Source: JAIQFF01 sp963725615
Lineage (GTDB): Bacteria > Acidobacteriota > Terriglobia > Terriglobales > Acidobacteriaceae
DNA length: 64,000 nt
Direction of reading: 5' to 3'
Assembly: GCA_963725615.1 (NCBI GenBank)
Contig: CAVRZO010000015.1
Location: 75,334 to 139,333 of the forward strand
In this document: positions 49,103 through 57,481 of the stretch, piece by piece
How the letters are laid out: every line of letters begins with the position of its first letter
Position numbering within the stretch: position 1 is the stretch's first letter
The notes under the pieces: generated by a model
What the model saw: the letters and a program-made list of their open reading frames with translations, nothing else
What the model was told of the DNA's origin: nothing
Databases searched by the model: none
Program-made: the position numbers and the translations under genes

Positions 49103-50306
49103 GGCGGGACTACTCGATCGTCACGGCGAGCGCGGCAGCACGTTTGCTTACCTTCCCGGCGCTCCGCCCACGCGCGCGGTCTCGGTGACGATGCCGTTGA
49201 GGCTTGAGTCGTGGAGCGTGCCCTTCGGCCTGCTTCCGGTTTTCGAGATGAACCTGCCCGAAGGCGTCCTGCGGGAGCGGCTCCGCCTTGCCTTTGCGAA
49301 AGCCACCGGCACCTTCGACGAATTCGACCTGCTGTCCATTGTCGGCCGCTCGCAGGTCGGCCGCATCCGCTACACCGGCGACAAGGAACACCTGCACGAG
49401 GACGTGCCCTTCCAGTCGGTGGACGAGATTCTCGAACGCAGACGCGGCGGCGACCTGTTCCGCTATCTGCTGGAGAAATTCGCGTCGTTCTCCGGGATCA
49501 GCGGCGTGCAGCCCAAAATCCTGGTGCGCGACGAAAAAGCTTTCGCCGAGATGGAGCATACGGGACACCGCCTCTCGCAAAGCTACAAAGGCGCGACCCA
49601 CATCGTGAAGCTGTGGGAGCCCAACGAATATCCGCAACTGGCGGCCAACGAGTATTTCTGCCTCACCGTGGCGCGCAAATACGGACTCGACGTGCCCCCT
49701 TACCGCCTGGCCGAGGACGGCATGGCGCTGGTCATCGACCGTTTCGATCTGCGCATGGACGGGACCTATCGCGGATTTGAGGATTTCTGCGTGCTGAACG
49801 GCCGCAGGACCGACGAAAAATATCGCGGCAGCTACGAGACCTCGGTCATGAAGCGATTCGGGCAGTTTGCAAACTCGACGCATGTGGGCGAGGACATGGA
49901 AAAGCTGTTCGTCCTGATTGCCCTGAATTGCGCGCTTCGCAATGGCGACGCGCATCTGAAGAACTTCGGGATTGTTTATGACGATGTTCAGGGCGAAGCG
50001 AGGCTCGCACCCGTCTATGATCTTGTGACCACCTCCGTCTATCTGCCGAAGGACAGCATGGCGCTGACCCTGAACGGCACGACGAAATGGGCGAGCGCGA
50101 AGGAATTGCAGCGACTGGGCGAGACGCGGATGGGAGCCACTCCTGCCCGCGTCCGGCAGATACTCGAACGCATAGAAGCTGCGATTGCGGACACCTCAAA
50201 GGAACTGCACGCCTACATTAAAGCGCACGCGGAATTCATTGAGATAGGCAATCGCATGCTCCAGCAATGGGAGCAAGGTGTCGCGCTTTCGCTTAAGGCG
50301 GCCTGA
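49074..50306 (+). CDS. hipA: HipA-family serine/threonine kinase toxin
   Basis: A 410-aa full-length HipA. The N-terminal HipA_N-like region includes VPFGLLPVFEMNLPEGVLRE. The ATP-site strand is KGATHIVKLWEPNEYP, with the conserved SGVQPKILV gate-like segment before it. The catalytic loop NGDAHLKNFGI and the metal-binding APVYDLVTTSVY are intact, followed by LTLNGTTKWASAKEL. HipA kinases phosphorylate aminoacyl-tRNA synthetases or other targets and induce growth arrest. No frameshift is present; it appears functional. Confidence 0.92.
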   Translation: MIKVWTDAAEAGLLDRHGERGSTFAYLPGAPPTRAVSVTMPLRLESWSVPFGLLPVFEMNLPEGVLRERLRLAFAKATGTFDEFDLLSIVGRSQVGRIRYTGDKEHLHEDVPFQSVDEILERRRGGDLFRYLLEKFASFSGISGVQPKILVRDEKAFAEMEHTGHRLSQSYKGATHIVKLWEPNEYPQLAANEYFCLTVARKYGLDVPPYRLAEDGMALVIDRFDLRMDGTYRGFEDFCVLNGRRTDEKYRGSYETSVMKRFGQFANSTHVGEDMEKLFVLIALNCALRNGDAHLKNFGIVYDDVQGEARLAPVYDLVTTSVYLPKDSMALTLNGTTKWASAKELQRLGETRMGATPARVRQILERIEAAIADTSKELHAYIKAHAEFIEIGNRMLQQWEQGVALSLKAA

Positions 50307-50375
50307 GCAAATTGCTGCAGCGCAGAAGCAGTTCGGCAAGAATGCCAGACCTGATGATGATGATAATGTTTGGGC

Positions 50376-50835
50376 ATGACAAGGCGCGTTCCTTTGCCTG
50401 AGCCCGTCGCCCGGATTTATAAGGCTGCCGCTGAGCTTGAGGCCCTTTATCCGGGCAGAAAGTTTACGCCCGACGGCCACTTGGTCGGCTCCATCGGAGA
50501 AGTGATTGCTGCAGAAGCTTTGGGCCTGACTTTCTACCCGATGTCCAAGCCAGGACACGACGCGTTCGACGCGAATGGGGACGTTCAGATAAAGCTAACC
50601 GCGGGGAAAAGCATCGCAATGTACGCATGTTGCGTTCGCCTCGTTGTTGCTCCGGGTCGTATCGCCGAAAGAGGCTGAGATCGTTTACGACGGGGCCGGT
50701 CAACCCGCTTGGGACGCGGCCGGTGCGATGCAGAAATTGCTGCGGCATCCTTCACGGATTAGAGAAATCGATTTCAATCATCGACCGTCCCGTGGTTCCC
50801 ATGTGGTTGTTGCATGGTCTAGAGATCGAGCATGA
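50376..50835 (+). pseudogene. DUF6998-like protein with PD-(D/E)xK-type motif, frameshifted
   Basis: From ATG 50376 the first frame reads LPEPVARIYKAAAELEALYP, KFTPDGHLVGSIGEVIAAEA and KPGHDAFDANGDVQIKLTAG. After a frame change near 50640 it continues LRVVSPKEAEIVYDGAGQPA, then runs into unrelated sequence. GSIGEVIAAE with D-x(n)-QIK looks like the core of a restriction-endonuclease-like fold. The family assignment is from memory of the sequence style. It lies 70 bases after hipA on the same strand. Confidence 0.6.
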
Positions 50836-51592
50836 TCCATGTTGGAGCGTGGTCGCTCGCGTTTTCCTGCCCACGCGCCCATCGGTCTACACCGCCGTCC
50901 ACGAGCAGGACCGACAAATTCGGCGAGAGCAGAAAGTGATCGAGTCGCATGCCTTTGTCCTTCTGCCACCGTTCAAATTTGTAATCCCAGAGGGTCCAGA
51001 GCGGTCGGTCCGGATGTAGCTTCCGCATGGCGTCAGTCCAGCCTTGAGCCAGCGAACGCGCAAAGGCCTGTCGGCTCTCGGGTTGGACTAACGCGTTGTT
51101 ATCCAACGATCGAGTCGGATAGATGTCCTGCGCTGTCGGCACGACGTTGTAGTCACCGGCCAAAACCACGGGGGCTCCACTCGCCATGAGTTCGGCGGCG
51201 TGGGCAATGAGGCGCTCCAACCAGGCCAGCTTGTAATTGAATTTCGGTCCGGGCTGCGGGTTCCCATTGGGGAGGTAGATGGAAGTGATCAGGACTCCCT
51301 GAACAGCCGCTTCAATGTAGCGAGCTCGATGATCTTCAGGATTTCCCGGCAAGCTTGTACAGGTCAGCACGGGAACGTGGTTTCGCGCGAGAATGGCCAC
51401 GCCGTTCCAGGAGCGCTCCCCTTGCCAGACCGCCTCGTAACCGAGAGTCCGAAGGGCATTCACGGGAAAGGCTTCCTGCTCTGCCTTGAGCTCTTGGAGA
51501 CTCACCACGTCCGGTTCAGCTTTCGCTAACCAAGCCAGGAGGTTATCGAGCCGCTTATTGATGTTGTTAATGTTGAAGGTCGCGACTCTCAC
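50819..51592 (-). CDS. xthA: exodeoxyribonuclease III
   Basis: 257 aa from GTG 51592, which begins the family start VRVATFNINNINKRLDNLLA. The Mg-binding Glu is in VVSLQELKAEQEAFP, then SWNGVAILAR, SIYLPNGNPQPGPKF with the catalytic Tyr region, LAGDYNVVPTAQDI, WDYKFERWQKDKGMRLDHFL and the final ENASDHAPTWI with the catalytic His. It acts as a 3'-5' exonuclease and AP endonuclease in repair. It is convergent with the DUF6998-like pseudogene and overlaps its damaged end. A longer ATG start at 51631 is possible. Confidence 0.92.
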   Translation of the reverse strand: MRVATFNINNINKRLDNLLAWLAKAEPDVVSLQELKAEQEAFPVNALRTLGYEAVWQGERSWNGVAILARNHVPVLTCTSLPGNPEDHRARYIEAAVQGVLITSIYLPNGNPQPGPKFNYKLAWLERLIAHAAELMASGAPVVLAGDYNVVPTAQDIYPTRSLDNNALVQPESRQAFARSLAQGWTDAMRKLHPDRPLWTLWDYKFERWQKDKGMRLDHFLLSPNLSVLLVDGGVDRWARGQENASDHAPTWIMLDL

Positions 51593-51960
51593 CAAGTCCC
51601 CTTCCGTGCCTGTGCTTCTGGGCGCTCCCAAAAGGGAGCAACCGACTTCGTTGTTCGGGCTCGCATTATTTTACCGGTGGGAAGAAATGGAAAAAACCGA
51701 ACCAAAACGCTAGCCTATACCCATTGGAAAAACTACGAGATGCGAAAAGGGTTTACGAGAAAACCAAAACAGGACGAGCCCGCTACGCGAGTCTGCCTAA
51801 GATCGCCAAAGAAGCTGACGCCGTAGCGCAGGAACTCATAGAAGCACGAAGAAGCAGAAGAAATAATGGCAGACACAAATTCCGACGCCGACATCGTAGT
51901 GAACGAAGGTGTAAATAGAACTGTGTAAACGGTCATGGGAAAGTTGAGAATAGGAGACCC
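51593..51960. other. spacer with a doubtful small reading frame
   Basis: A frame at 51724-51918 (TTG start, 64 aa, very rich in Lys and Arg, ending RRRHRSERRCK) is visible but has no ribosome-binding site and looks like compositional noise. The last 40 bases before 51961 (TGTGTAAACGGTCATGGGAA, AGGAGACCC) are the leader of the IS256 transposase, with a good AGGAG site. Confidence 0.35.
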
Positions 51961-53058
51961 ATGACCATCGACCCGAAGTTAATCGACCAACTGCTGACCA
52001 ACTACAAGAAGCCCGAGGATATCATCGGGGAGAACGGTTTGCTCAAGGAACTGACCAAAGCCATACTGGAGCGAGCCTTGGCCGCCGAGATGACCGATCA
52101 TCTGGGCTATGAGAAGCACGATCCGGCGGGCCACCACCGGGGCAACACCCGCAACGGGAAAAGCCCGAAGACGTTGAAGGGTGAGTTCGGCGAGCTGGAG
52201 TTGGAAACTCCGCGCGACCGCAAGGCGACGTTCGATCCCAAGATTGTGGCCAAGGGCCAGACGCACTGGACGGGCTTTGATGACAAGATCATCTCGATGT
52301 ACGCGCGGGGGATGACGACGCGGGAGATCCAGGGCCACCTGGAAGAGATGTACAACATCGAAGTCTCGCCGACGCTGATTTCCAACGTGACCGATGCGGT
52401 GATCGAGGAAGTGAAGCAGTGGCAAGGGCGGCCGCTGGAAGAGCTCTATCCCATCGTGTATCTGGACGCGCTGATGGTGAAGGTGCGCGATGGAGGCCAC
52501 GTCCAGAACAAGGCGATCTATGTGGTGCTGGGGGTGAACCTGGAGGGCGAGAAGGAAGTGCTGGGTCTGTGGGTGGCGGGGCAAGAAGGAGCAAAGTTCT
52601 GGCTGCAAGTGCTCACGGAGTTACAGAATCGCGGGGTGAAGGATATTTTCATTGCCTGCGTGGATGGGCTGAAGGGATTTCCGGAAGCGATCGAGGCGGT
52701 ATATCCGCGGACCGAAGTGCAGCTCTGCATCGTGCATCTGGTGCGGGCTTCGCTGAACTACGTGCCCTGGAAAGCACGCAAGCCGGTGGCAGCGGATCTG
52801 CAGTCGATCTATCGCGCAGCCACCGCGGCTGAGGCTGAGCAGCACCTCCAGGAACTGGAAGGCAAATGGAAAGCCTACCCCAGTGTGAGCCAGGTGTGGC
52901 GGCGGAACTGGGCGCGCATCACGCCATTTTTCAATTACCCGCCGGACATCCGCCGCGCGATCTACACCACCAACAGCGTGGAATCGCTGAACCGGTCGCT
53001 GCGCAAGATCATCAAAACTCGCGGCGGATTCCCAAACGAAGAGGCGGCGCTGAAGTGA
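51961..53058 (+). mobile_element. IS256-family transposase (mutator type), C-terminally truncated
   Basis: 365 aa. LTKAILERALAAEMTDHLGY, GNTRNGKSPKTLKGEFGELE, the first catalytic Asp in YPIVYLDALMVKVRDGGHV, the second in ACVDGLKGFPEAIEAVYP and the Glu in YTTNSVESLNRSLRKII are all present. The protein stops right after NEEAALK, about 35 residues earlier than full-length relatives, because a TGA appears at the junction with non-IS sequence. The DDE triad is intact but the element lacks its right end. Confidence 0.92.
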
Positions 53059-53106
53059 CCGAAAACGGTCACGTTTCTGGTCACGGTGACACCCTTGTCG
53101 GGCAAG

Positions 53107-53135
53107 TTGCAAAGCCAGAAAGCATCAATTAAGCT
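53107..53135 (+). promoter_or_regulatory. candidate promoter of tRNA-Leu(CAA)
   Basis: TTGCAA (53107-53112), 17 bases, TAAGCT (53130-53135), 26 bases before the tRNA. It is matched in sequence and spacing by 35937-35965 before the truncated copy at the other end of the island. Confidence 0.55.
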
Positions 53136-53161
53136 TGATTTCTCTTCAGGTTACGACCTAA

Positions 53162-53248
53162 GCCGGGATGGCGGAACTGGCAGACGCAGCGGACTCAAAA
53201 TCCGCCGGGCTTCGGCCCTTGGGGGTTCGACTCCCCCTCCCGGCACCA
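53162..53248 (+). tRNA. tRNA-Leu (anticodon CAA)
   Basis: 87 nt with acceptor GCCGGGA/TCCCGGC, D-arm ATGGCGGAACTGGCAGACGC, anticodon stem GCGGA/TCCGC with loop CTCAAAA (anticodon CAA), a long variable arm (GGGCTTCGGCCC), T-arm GGGGGTTCGACTCCCCC, discriminator A and encoded CCA. It is the complete copy at the right end of the island; bases 1-39 recur at 35981 and 48496. Confidence 0.96.
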
Positions 53249-53608
53249 GAGCTTTTCTCTCTCCTGTGCAAGTGCAAGCCGTTACCGAGTCCCCCTCTGT
53301 GCACCTTTGTGCCAGAAGAACAGCAAATTACGGTCGCTTTGACGTCCTTCCCTGGTACTTTGCACGAGATTCAAGATCGTGCGGGCAACGCGACATCGAT
53401 GGAGCCTCGGAGAATCTGGCAAGAACTTTAGCGAAATAGGCAAACTACCGAAGATTCCGCAATCTACACTTTCGTATCGGCGGACCTGCCGGATTCGCAC
53501 TTTCATTGGCATGGCAGGCGCTCAACATCGCGCAGGGTGGCGACGCGACCTTGTTGGGTGATCAAACGATTGATTCACTGGCTGCACAAGAGCCGCGAAG
53601 GAGAAACT
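53249..53608. other. non-coding stretch after tRNA-Leu
   Basis: No gene is supported here. Several open frames exist but none shows family resemblance or a ribosome-binding site. GGATCAAACGATTGATTC-like text near 53560 has no clear structure. Some of it may be leftover coding DNA of the damaged aldo/keto reductase region. Confidence 0.3.
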
Positions 53609-53781
53609 ATGCAGAATCGCAAACTTGGAAGCAACAACTTGGAAGTTTCGGCCCTCGGCTCGGAGCGGTCGCGGTCGAACTTTCTTCCGAAGATCTCCGT
53701 GAGATTGAGAGCGCCGCCTCAAAGATCACGGTGCAAGGGGCCAGGTACCCGGAAGCCATTGAGCGAATGACCGGCCGCTGA
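53609..53781 (+). pseudogene. aldo/keto reductase remnant with large internal deletion
   Basis: ATG 53609 encodes MQNRKLGSNNLEVSALG, the start of an aldo/keto reductase. About ten bases later, in another frame, LGAVAVELSSEDLREIESAA and GARYPEAIERMTGR give the family's last 40 residues. The intact relative at 54968-55957 shows that some 270 residues are missing. At the join CTCGGCTCGG suggests deletion between CTCGG repeats. Confidence 0.85.
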
Positions 53782-53835
53782 GCGGCAGGCTCATGTAGAA
53801 TTCGTGGCAATTTTCGCATCAGCCAACGGGTGGAT

Positions 53836-54339
53836 ATGTTGGACGCACCAGACAAACGCCTGCTTGAAGCTCTGCTGGACTCATGGGAGCGGAACAACAC
53901 CATCCTGGTCAACCTGCTTCGCGCCCTCCCGGAAGGCGGACTGGAGGCGAGGCCAATGGACAACAGCCCATCCGTTGCGGAGCTGTTCATGCACATCCAC
54001 TATGTAAGGCTTGTGTTCGTCTCCGAGGACGCCCCCGAGTTCGCGAGAGACCTGCCCAAGGCAGAGTGGAGGGCCGAGCGCGACCGCGAGCGCATCGCGG
54101 CCATGCTGAACGACAGTGCCGAGGCGGTGCGGGAAGCGGTAAAGGGCAGGGTGGAGGCAGGCCGCGACATGGACCTTCACTACGACCACCCAATCCTCTT
54201 TCTTCAACACATGGTCTGGCACGAGGGCTACCATCACGGTCAGATCAAGCTGGTCCTCAAGTTAACGGGCCGCCCCATGACGAATGACGAAGCCGGGCCG
54301 GTCACGTGGCGCGTCTGGATGAACAAGGCGTCGAACTGA
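53836..54339 (+). CDS. DinB-family protein
   Basis: 167 aa from ATG 53836 (GTG 53830 also possible). A four-helix bundle of DinB/YfiT type: LLEALLDSWERNNTILVNLL, PSVAELFMHIHYVRLVFVSE with the first metal His, and MVWHEGYHHGQIKLVLKLTG with the second and third. Such proteins are metal-dependent, often thiol transferases. A TAGAAT element at 53796 may be its promoter. It is followed by co-directional oxidoreductase-type genes. Confidence 0.88.
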   Translation: MLDAPDKRLLEALLDSWERNNTILVNLLRALPEGGLEARPMDNSPSVAELFMHIHYVRLVFVSEDAPEFARDLPKAEWRAERDRERIAAMLNDSAEAVREAVKGRVEAGRDMDLHYDHPILFLQHMVWHEGYHHGQIKLVLKLTGRPMTNDEAGPVTWRVWMNKASN

Positions 54340-54422
54340 GCCGTGTCGGTCGTTTCACAAACACGTTTAGTCGACGAGAAAGACCCGACCAAGACGGAAA
54401 CACGAGTGACCAAGAGCCGAAC

Positions 54423-54914
54423 ATGAAAAAAATACTTTCGCTCTGCGTAGTGTCTTTGCTCCTCGGTGCGACGACCACGACGCTGTCCAGCAGCCAGGAT
54501 CGCGGTCGCAATGAAAGCGCCCAAGACCGGTTTATCGGGGTGTGGCGTCTGGCATGGCTCGAAGAGGAAGGGGCAGACGGAAGAATTCACAGGGCTGACT
54601 GTACCGGGCTGCTGGTCTACACGCGCGACGGCCACATGTCGGTCCAGGTGATGTATCGAAACCCGCAGGCCAACTCGCAAGCAGCGACCAACGCTGCGCC
54701 GGTGCAATATGCGCAGGGCGGCTACGAGGCCTCCTTTGGCACATATGACATTGACGAACGCGCTCACCACTTCACCTTTCACGTTGAAGGCGCACTGGTT
54801 CGGACCCTTGTCGGCAAAGACCTGACACGCGTATTTGAATTTTCCGGCAAACAGCTCATCGTGAAGTCGTCGAACCCGGATGAACACTGGAGAGTCGCTT
54901 GGGAACATTCCTAG
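54423..54914 (+). CDS. exported lipocalin-like domain protein
   Basis: 163 aa from ATG 54423. A signal peptide (MKKILSLCVVSLLLGATTTT) is followed by RFIGVWRLAWLEEEGADGRI, LLVYTRDGHMSVQVMYRNPQ and YEASFGTYDIDERAHHFTFH. These features are characteristic of the bacterial lipocalin-like domain (PF13924-type) with its GxW motif. It probably binds a small hydrophobic ligand in the periplasm. Earlier in-frame starts would disrupt the signal peptide. Confidence 0.82.
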   Translation: MKKILSLCVVSLLLGATTTTLSSSQDRGRNESAQDRFIGVWRLAWLEEEGADGRIHRADCTGLLVYTRDGHMSVQVMYRNPQANSQAATNAAPVQYAQGGYEASFGTYDIDERAHHFTFHVEGALVRTLVGKDLTRVFEFSGKQLIVKSSNPDEHWRVAWEHS

Positions 54915-54967
54915 GCTGCTCTCCGCAAGTCATTGGACGCATAGCCTTGTGCAAAGGATGAGAAACC

Positions 54968-55957
54968 ATGCAAAAACGCAAACTTGGGAAAAGCAATCTG
55001 GAAGTATCAGCCATTGGGCTGGGCTGCATGGGGCTGAGCTTTGGGTACGGGCCAGCCACCGAGAAGCAGCAGGCAATTTCGTTGATCCGGGCCGCCTTTG
55101 AACGTGGCGTTACGTTTTTCGACACCGCGGAGGCATACGGACCCTACATCAACGAAGAGGTTGTCGGCGAAGCACTCTATCCGCTACGCCCACAGGCGGT
55201 CATTGCCACCAAGTTCGGCTTCACTTTCGGCGCGGAAGATAAGATTTCAGGTTTGAATAGCAAGCCAGCGCATATCCGCGAATACGTGGAGAGTGCTTTG
55301 AAACGTCTCCGAACGGATGTGATCGACCTTCTCTATCAGCACCGCGTCGATCCAGACGTTCCGATCGAGGATGTGGCGGGCGCGGTCAAGGACCTCATTG
55401 CTCAAGGCAAGGTGAGGCATTTTGGTCTTTCGGAGGCGGGAATCCAGACCATTCGTCGTGCGCACAAAGTTCAGCCGGTCACCGCGCTGCAGAGTGAATA
55501 TTCACTTTGGTGGAGGGAGCCTGAAGCGGAGGTGATTCCGACGTTGGAAGAACTCGGGATCGGCCTTGTGCCATTTAGTCCCCTGGGCAAGGGCTTTCTC
55601 ACGGGCAAGATCAGTGGAGATACGCAGTTCGATAAGAGCGATTTTCGCAACATTGTCCCTCGCTTCACGCCCGAGAACCGAAAGGCAAATCAGGGCGTCG
55701 TGGATCTGATCGGCAGCTTCGCCCAGCAGAAGAAGGCGACGCCAGCTCAGATCGCGCTTGCCTGGCTGCTTGCGCAGAAGCCCTGGATCGTCCCCATTCC
55801 GGGTACGACGAAGCTACATCGGCTGGAAGAGAACCTCGGAGCAGTGAGCGTAGAACTCTCGCCCGACGATCTTCGGCAACTGGAAGCGGCTGCCGCGAAA
55901 ATCCCGCTTCAAGGCGCCCGGTATCCCGAAGAGCTGCAGAAATTGGTGGGCCGCTGA
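54968..55957 (+). CDS. aldo/keto reductase
   Basis: A 329-aa NADPH-dependent (beta/alpha)8 oxidoreductase. RKLGKSNLEVSAIGLGCMGL, FFDTAEAYGPYINEEVVGEA with catalytic Asp and Tyr, ATKFGFTFG with catalytic Lys, DLLYQHRVDPDVPIEDVAGA with the active-site His, LQSEYSLWWREPEAEVIPTL and the coenzyme site IPGTTKLHRLEENLGAVSVE are present. The physiological substrate is unknown. A damaged paralogue lies 1.2 kb upstream, evidence of tandem duplication. Confidence 0.94.
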   Translation: MQKRKLGKSNLEVSAIGLGCMGLSFGYGPATEKQQAISLIRAAFERGVTFFDTAEAYGPYINEEVVGEALYPLRPQAVIATKFGFTFGAEDKISGLNSKPAHIREYVESALKRLRTDVIDLLYQHRVDPDVPIEDVAGAVKDLIAQGKVRHFGLSEAGIQTIRRAHKVQPVTALQSEYSLWWREPEAEVIPTLEELGIGLVPFSPLGKGFLTGKISGDTQFDKSDFRNIVPRFTPENRKANQGVVDLIGSFAQQKKATPAQIALAWLLAQKPWIVPIPGTTKLHRLEENLGAVSVELSPDDLRQLEAAAAKIPLQGARYPEELQKLVGR

Positions 55958-56033
55958 ACAACCGCGTTTGGATTGAAAGCGTTCAGAAAATTGCTTATGT
56001 TTTAGCCATGAAGCGCTGAATCGGGAGGACGAG

Positions 56034-56900
56034 ATGAACCTGCTCGTCGCAATGGTCACCGCGTTTTCTTTATCATTCGCTTCGCAGGCCAGCTTCGCTC
56101 AAGCGGGAAGCCCACCAGCCCCTGCCGCCCCCGAAGCTGGGTCCATGCAAAGCTCGCAGATGATCCAAGTAGTGCGAGGCGTCTCGCAGCCTTCTGCTGA
56201 GGGACCAGCGGAGCACTTCACCGGTTCCGCGCGCATTGATCTTACCTTTAGGAACAACCTGCCCTCGCACACGGCCGGCGGCCGCGTTACATTCGAACCT
56301 GGGGCTCGCACAGCATGGCACAGCCATCCTCTGGGTCAAACTTTGATCGTCACGTCTGGCAGGGGTTGGGTTCAGCAATGGGGCGGTCAAGTTGCGGAAA
56401 TTCGGGAGGGTGATGTGGTTTGGATTCCGCCGAACGTCAAGCATTGGCATGGAGCTACCCCGAGCACGAGCATGACCCACATCGGGATTCAGGAAAGTCT
56501 CAATGGCAAGACCGTCGAATGGATGGAAAAGGTGAGCGACGAACAGTACAGGAATTCTCAGACCACATCGGGAGGAGTTATGGGCAGTACTAAAGAGCCT
56601 TCTGCAGCGCAGAAACTGTTCGGTGACTTCGATCCCAAGCTGGCTGAATTAACAGACAACGTGCTGTTCGGCGATGTCTGGGAGCGGCCGGGGCTCTCGA
56701 AGCGAGATCGCAGTCTCATCACCGTTGCCGCCCTAATTGCTTTAAATCGTCCGGAACAGCTGCGACATCACCTGCAACGGGCGCGGGAGAATGGCGTAAC
56801 CAAGGATGAAGTGGTCGAGGTAATTACGCATCTGGCCTTCTACTCAGGGTGGCCTAACGCTGTAAGTGCCATCGCAATCGCCAGAGAGGTATTTCAGTGA
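56034..56900 (+). CDS. secreted fusion of cupin domain and carboxymuconolactone-decarboxylase/AhpD-like domain
   Basis: A 288-aa protein with a signal peptide (LLVAMVTAFSLSFASQASFA). Residues 50-165 form a cupin: VTFEPGARTAWHSHPLGQTL with metal His, GRGWVQQWGGQVAEIREGDV and WIPPNVKHWHGATPSTSMTH. Residues 190-288 form a CMD domain: DPKLAELTDNVLFGDVWERP, LSKRDRSLITVAALIALNRP, LRHHLQRARENGVTKDEVVE and AFYSGWPNAVSAIAIAR. The typical AhpD Cys pair is absent. GGAGG precedes ATG 56034. The fused proteins are frequent beside aldo/keto reductases, but their reaction is unknown. Confidence 0.9.
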   Translation: MNLLVAMVTAFSLSFASQASFAQAGSPPAPAAPEAGSMQSSQMIQVVRGVSQPSAEGPAEHFTGSARIDLTFRNNLPSHTAGGRVTFEPGARTAWHSHPLGQTLIVTSGRGWVQQWGGQVAEIREGDVVWIPPNVKHWHGATPSTSMTHIGIQESLNGKTVEWMEKVSDEQYRNSQTTSGGVMGSTKEPSAAQKLFGDFDPKLAELTDNVLFGDVWERPGLSKRDRSLITVAALIALNRPEQLRHHLQRARENGVTKDEVVEVITHLAFYSGWPNAVSAIAIAREVFQ

Positions 56901-56974
56901 GGACATGGCAAGATCGCGCGCAATCGTGGCGCAACGAAGCTTGTATGGAGGATCGATACTCTCGTGAGCAATGA

Positions 56975-57103
56975 CATCGCAAAATCGTGGTCACTGCGAT
57001 TCCAGCCGAATCGTTCGCACAGGCGGTTGCCTATGCAATGGGCCGGCCAGAAGAGGTAGACATCAACGCGATCCTGTTCCGGCCTACTCACCAGGAACTC
57101 TAG
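56975..57103 (+). pseudogene. C-terminal remnant of a short-chain dehydrogenase
   Basis: An open frame without start encodes VTAIPAESFAQAVAYAMGRP and EEVDINAILFRPTHQEL before TAG 57101-57103. This is the usual ending of SDR oxidoreductases of the A-x-A-I-x-F-A-M-x-Q-P-x-D-V-D-I-N-E-I type. The Rossmann and catalytic parts are absent. Confidence 0.65.
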
Positions 57104-57118
57104 GGACAAGGAGTGCAC

Positions 57119-57481
57119 ATGCCAGCGCCGAACAATGCTATGAAAGACCGCCTCTCCCGTTATCGTGAAATTGACCTCAGCGTGACCGGCAGAAAGTCAG
57201 GACGGACCATCTCACAGCCGGTCTGGTTCGTGTTGGAGAATGACAAGGTTTACCTCCTGCCGGTGCGGGGCTCGGATACACAGTGGTATAAGAACGTGCT
57301 CAAAGACCCGTCCATTCGGATCGACGCGCGTGACTCAGACTCCAAATTTCAAGCCGTTCCTATTACGGACAAAACCGAAGTTTCGTCTGTGGTTGAGAAG
57401 TTCCGCTCCAAGTATGGAGCCGGCGATGTGAAGAAGTACTATTCAAAGTTCGACGTTGCCGTTTTCGCTCAGATGCAATGA
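57119..57481 (+). CDS. deazaflavin-dependent nitroreductase-family protein (DUF385-like)
   Basis: 120 aa from ATG 57119, with AAGGAG a few bases upstream. It has the split-barrel pattern LSVTGRKSGRTISQPVWFVL, KVYLLPVRGSDTQWYKNVLK and FRSKYGAGDVKKYYSKFDVA. Relatives bind F420 or flavin and reduce nitro compounds or quinones; cofactor choice cannot be decided here. Its TGA overlaps the ATG of the AraC frame (ATGA). Confidence 0.8.
   Translation: MPAPNNAMKDRLSRYREIDLSVTGRKSGRTISQPVWFVLENDKVYLLPVRGSDTQWYKNVLKDPSIRIDARDSDSKFQAVPITDKTEVSSVVEKFRSKYGAGDVKKYYSKFDVAVFAQMQ

Noticed and set aside
51724..51918. 64-aa basic frame between xthA and the IS256 element
   Set aside because: TTG start without ribosome-binding site, extreme Arg/Lys content from composition, no family resemblance.
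51928..53075. AAACGGTCA near both ends of the IS256 gene as terminal repeats
   Set aside because: The two words are in the same orientation and only nine bases long; the true right end of the element is missing, so they cannot be shown to be its termini.
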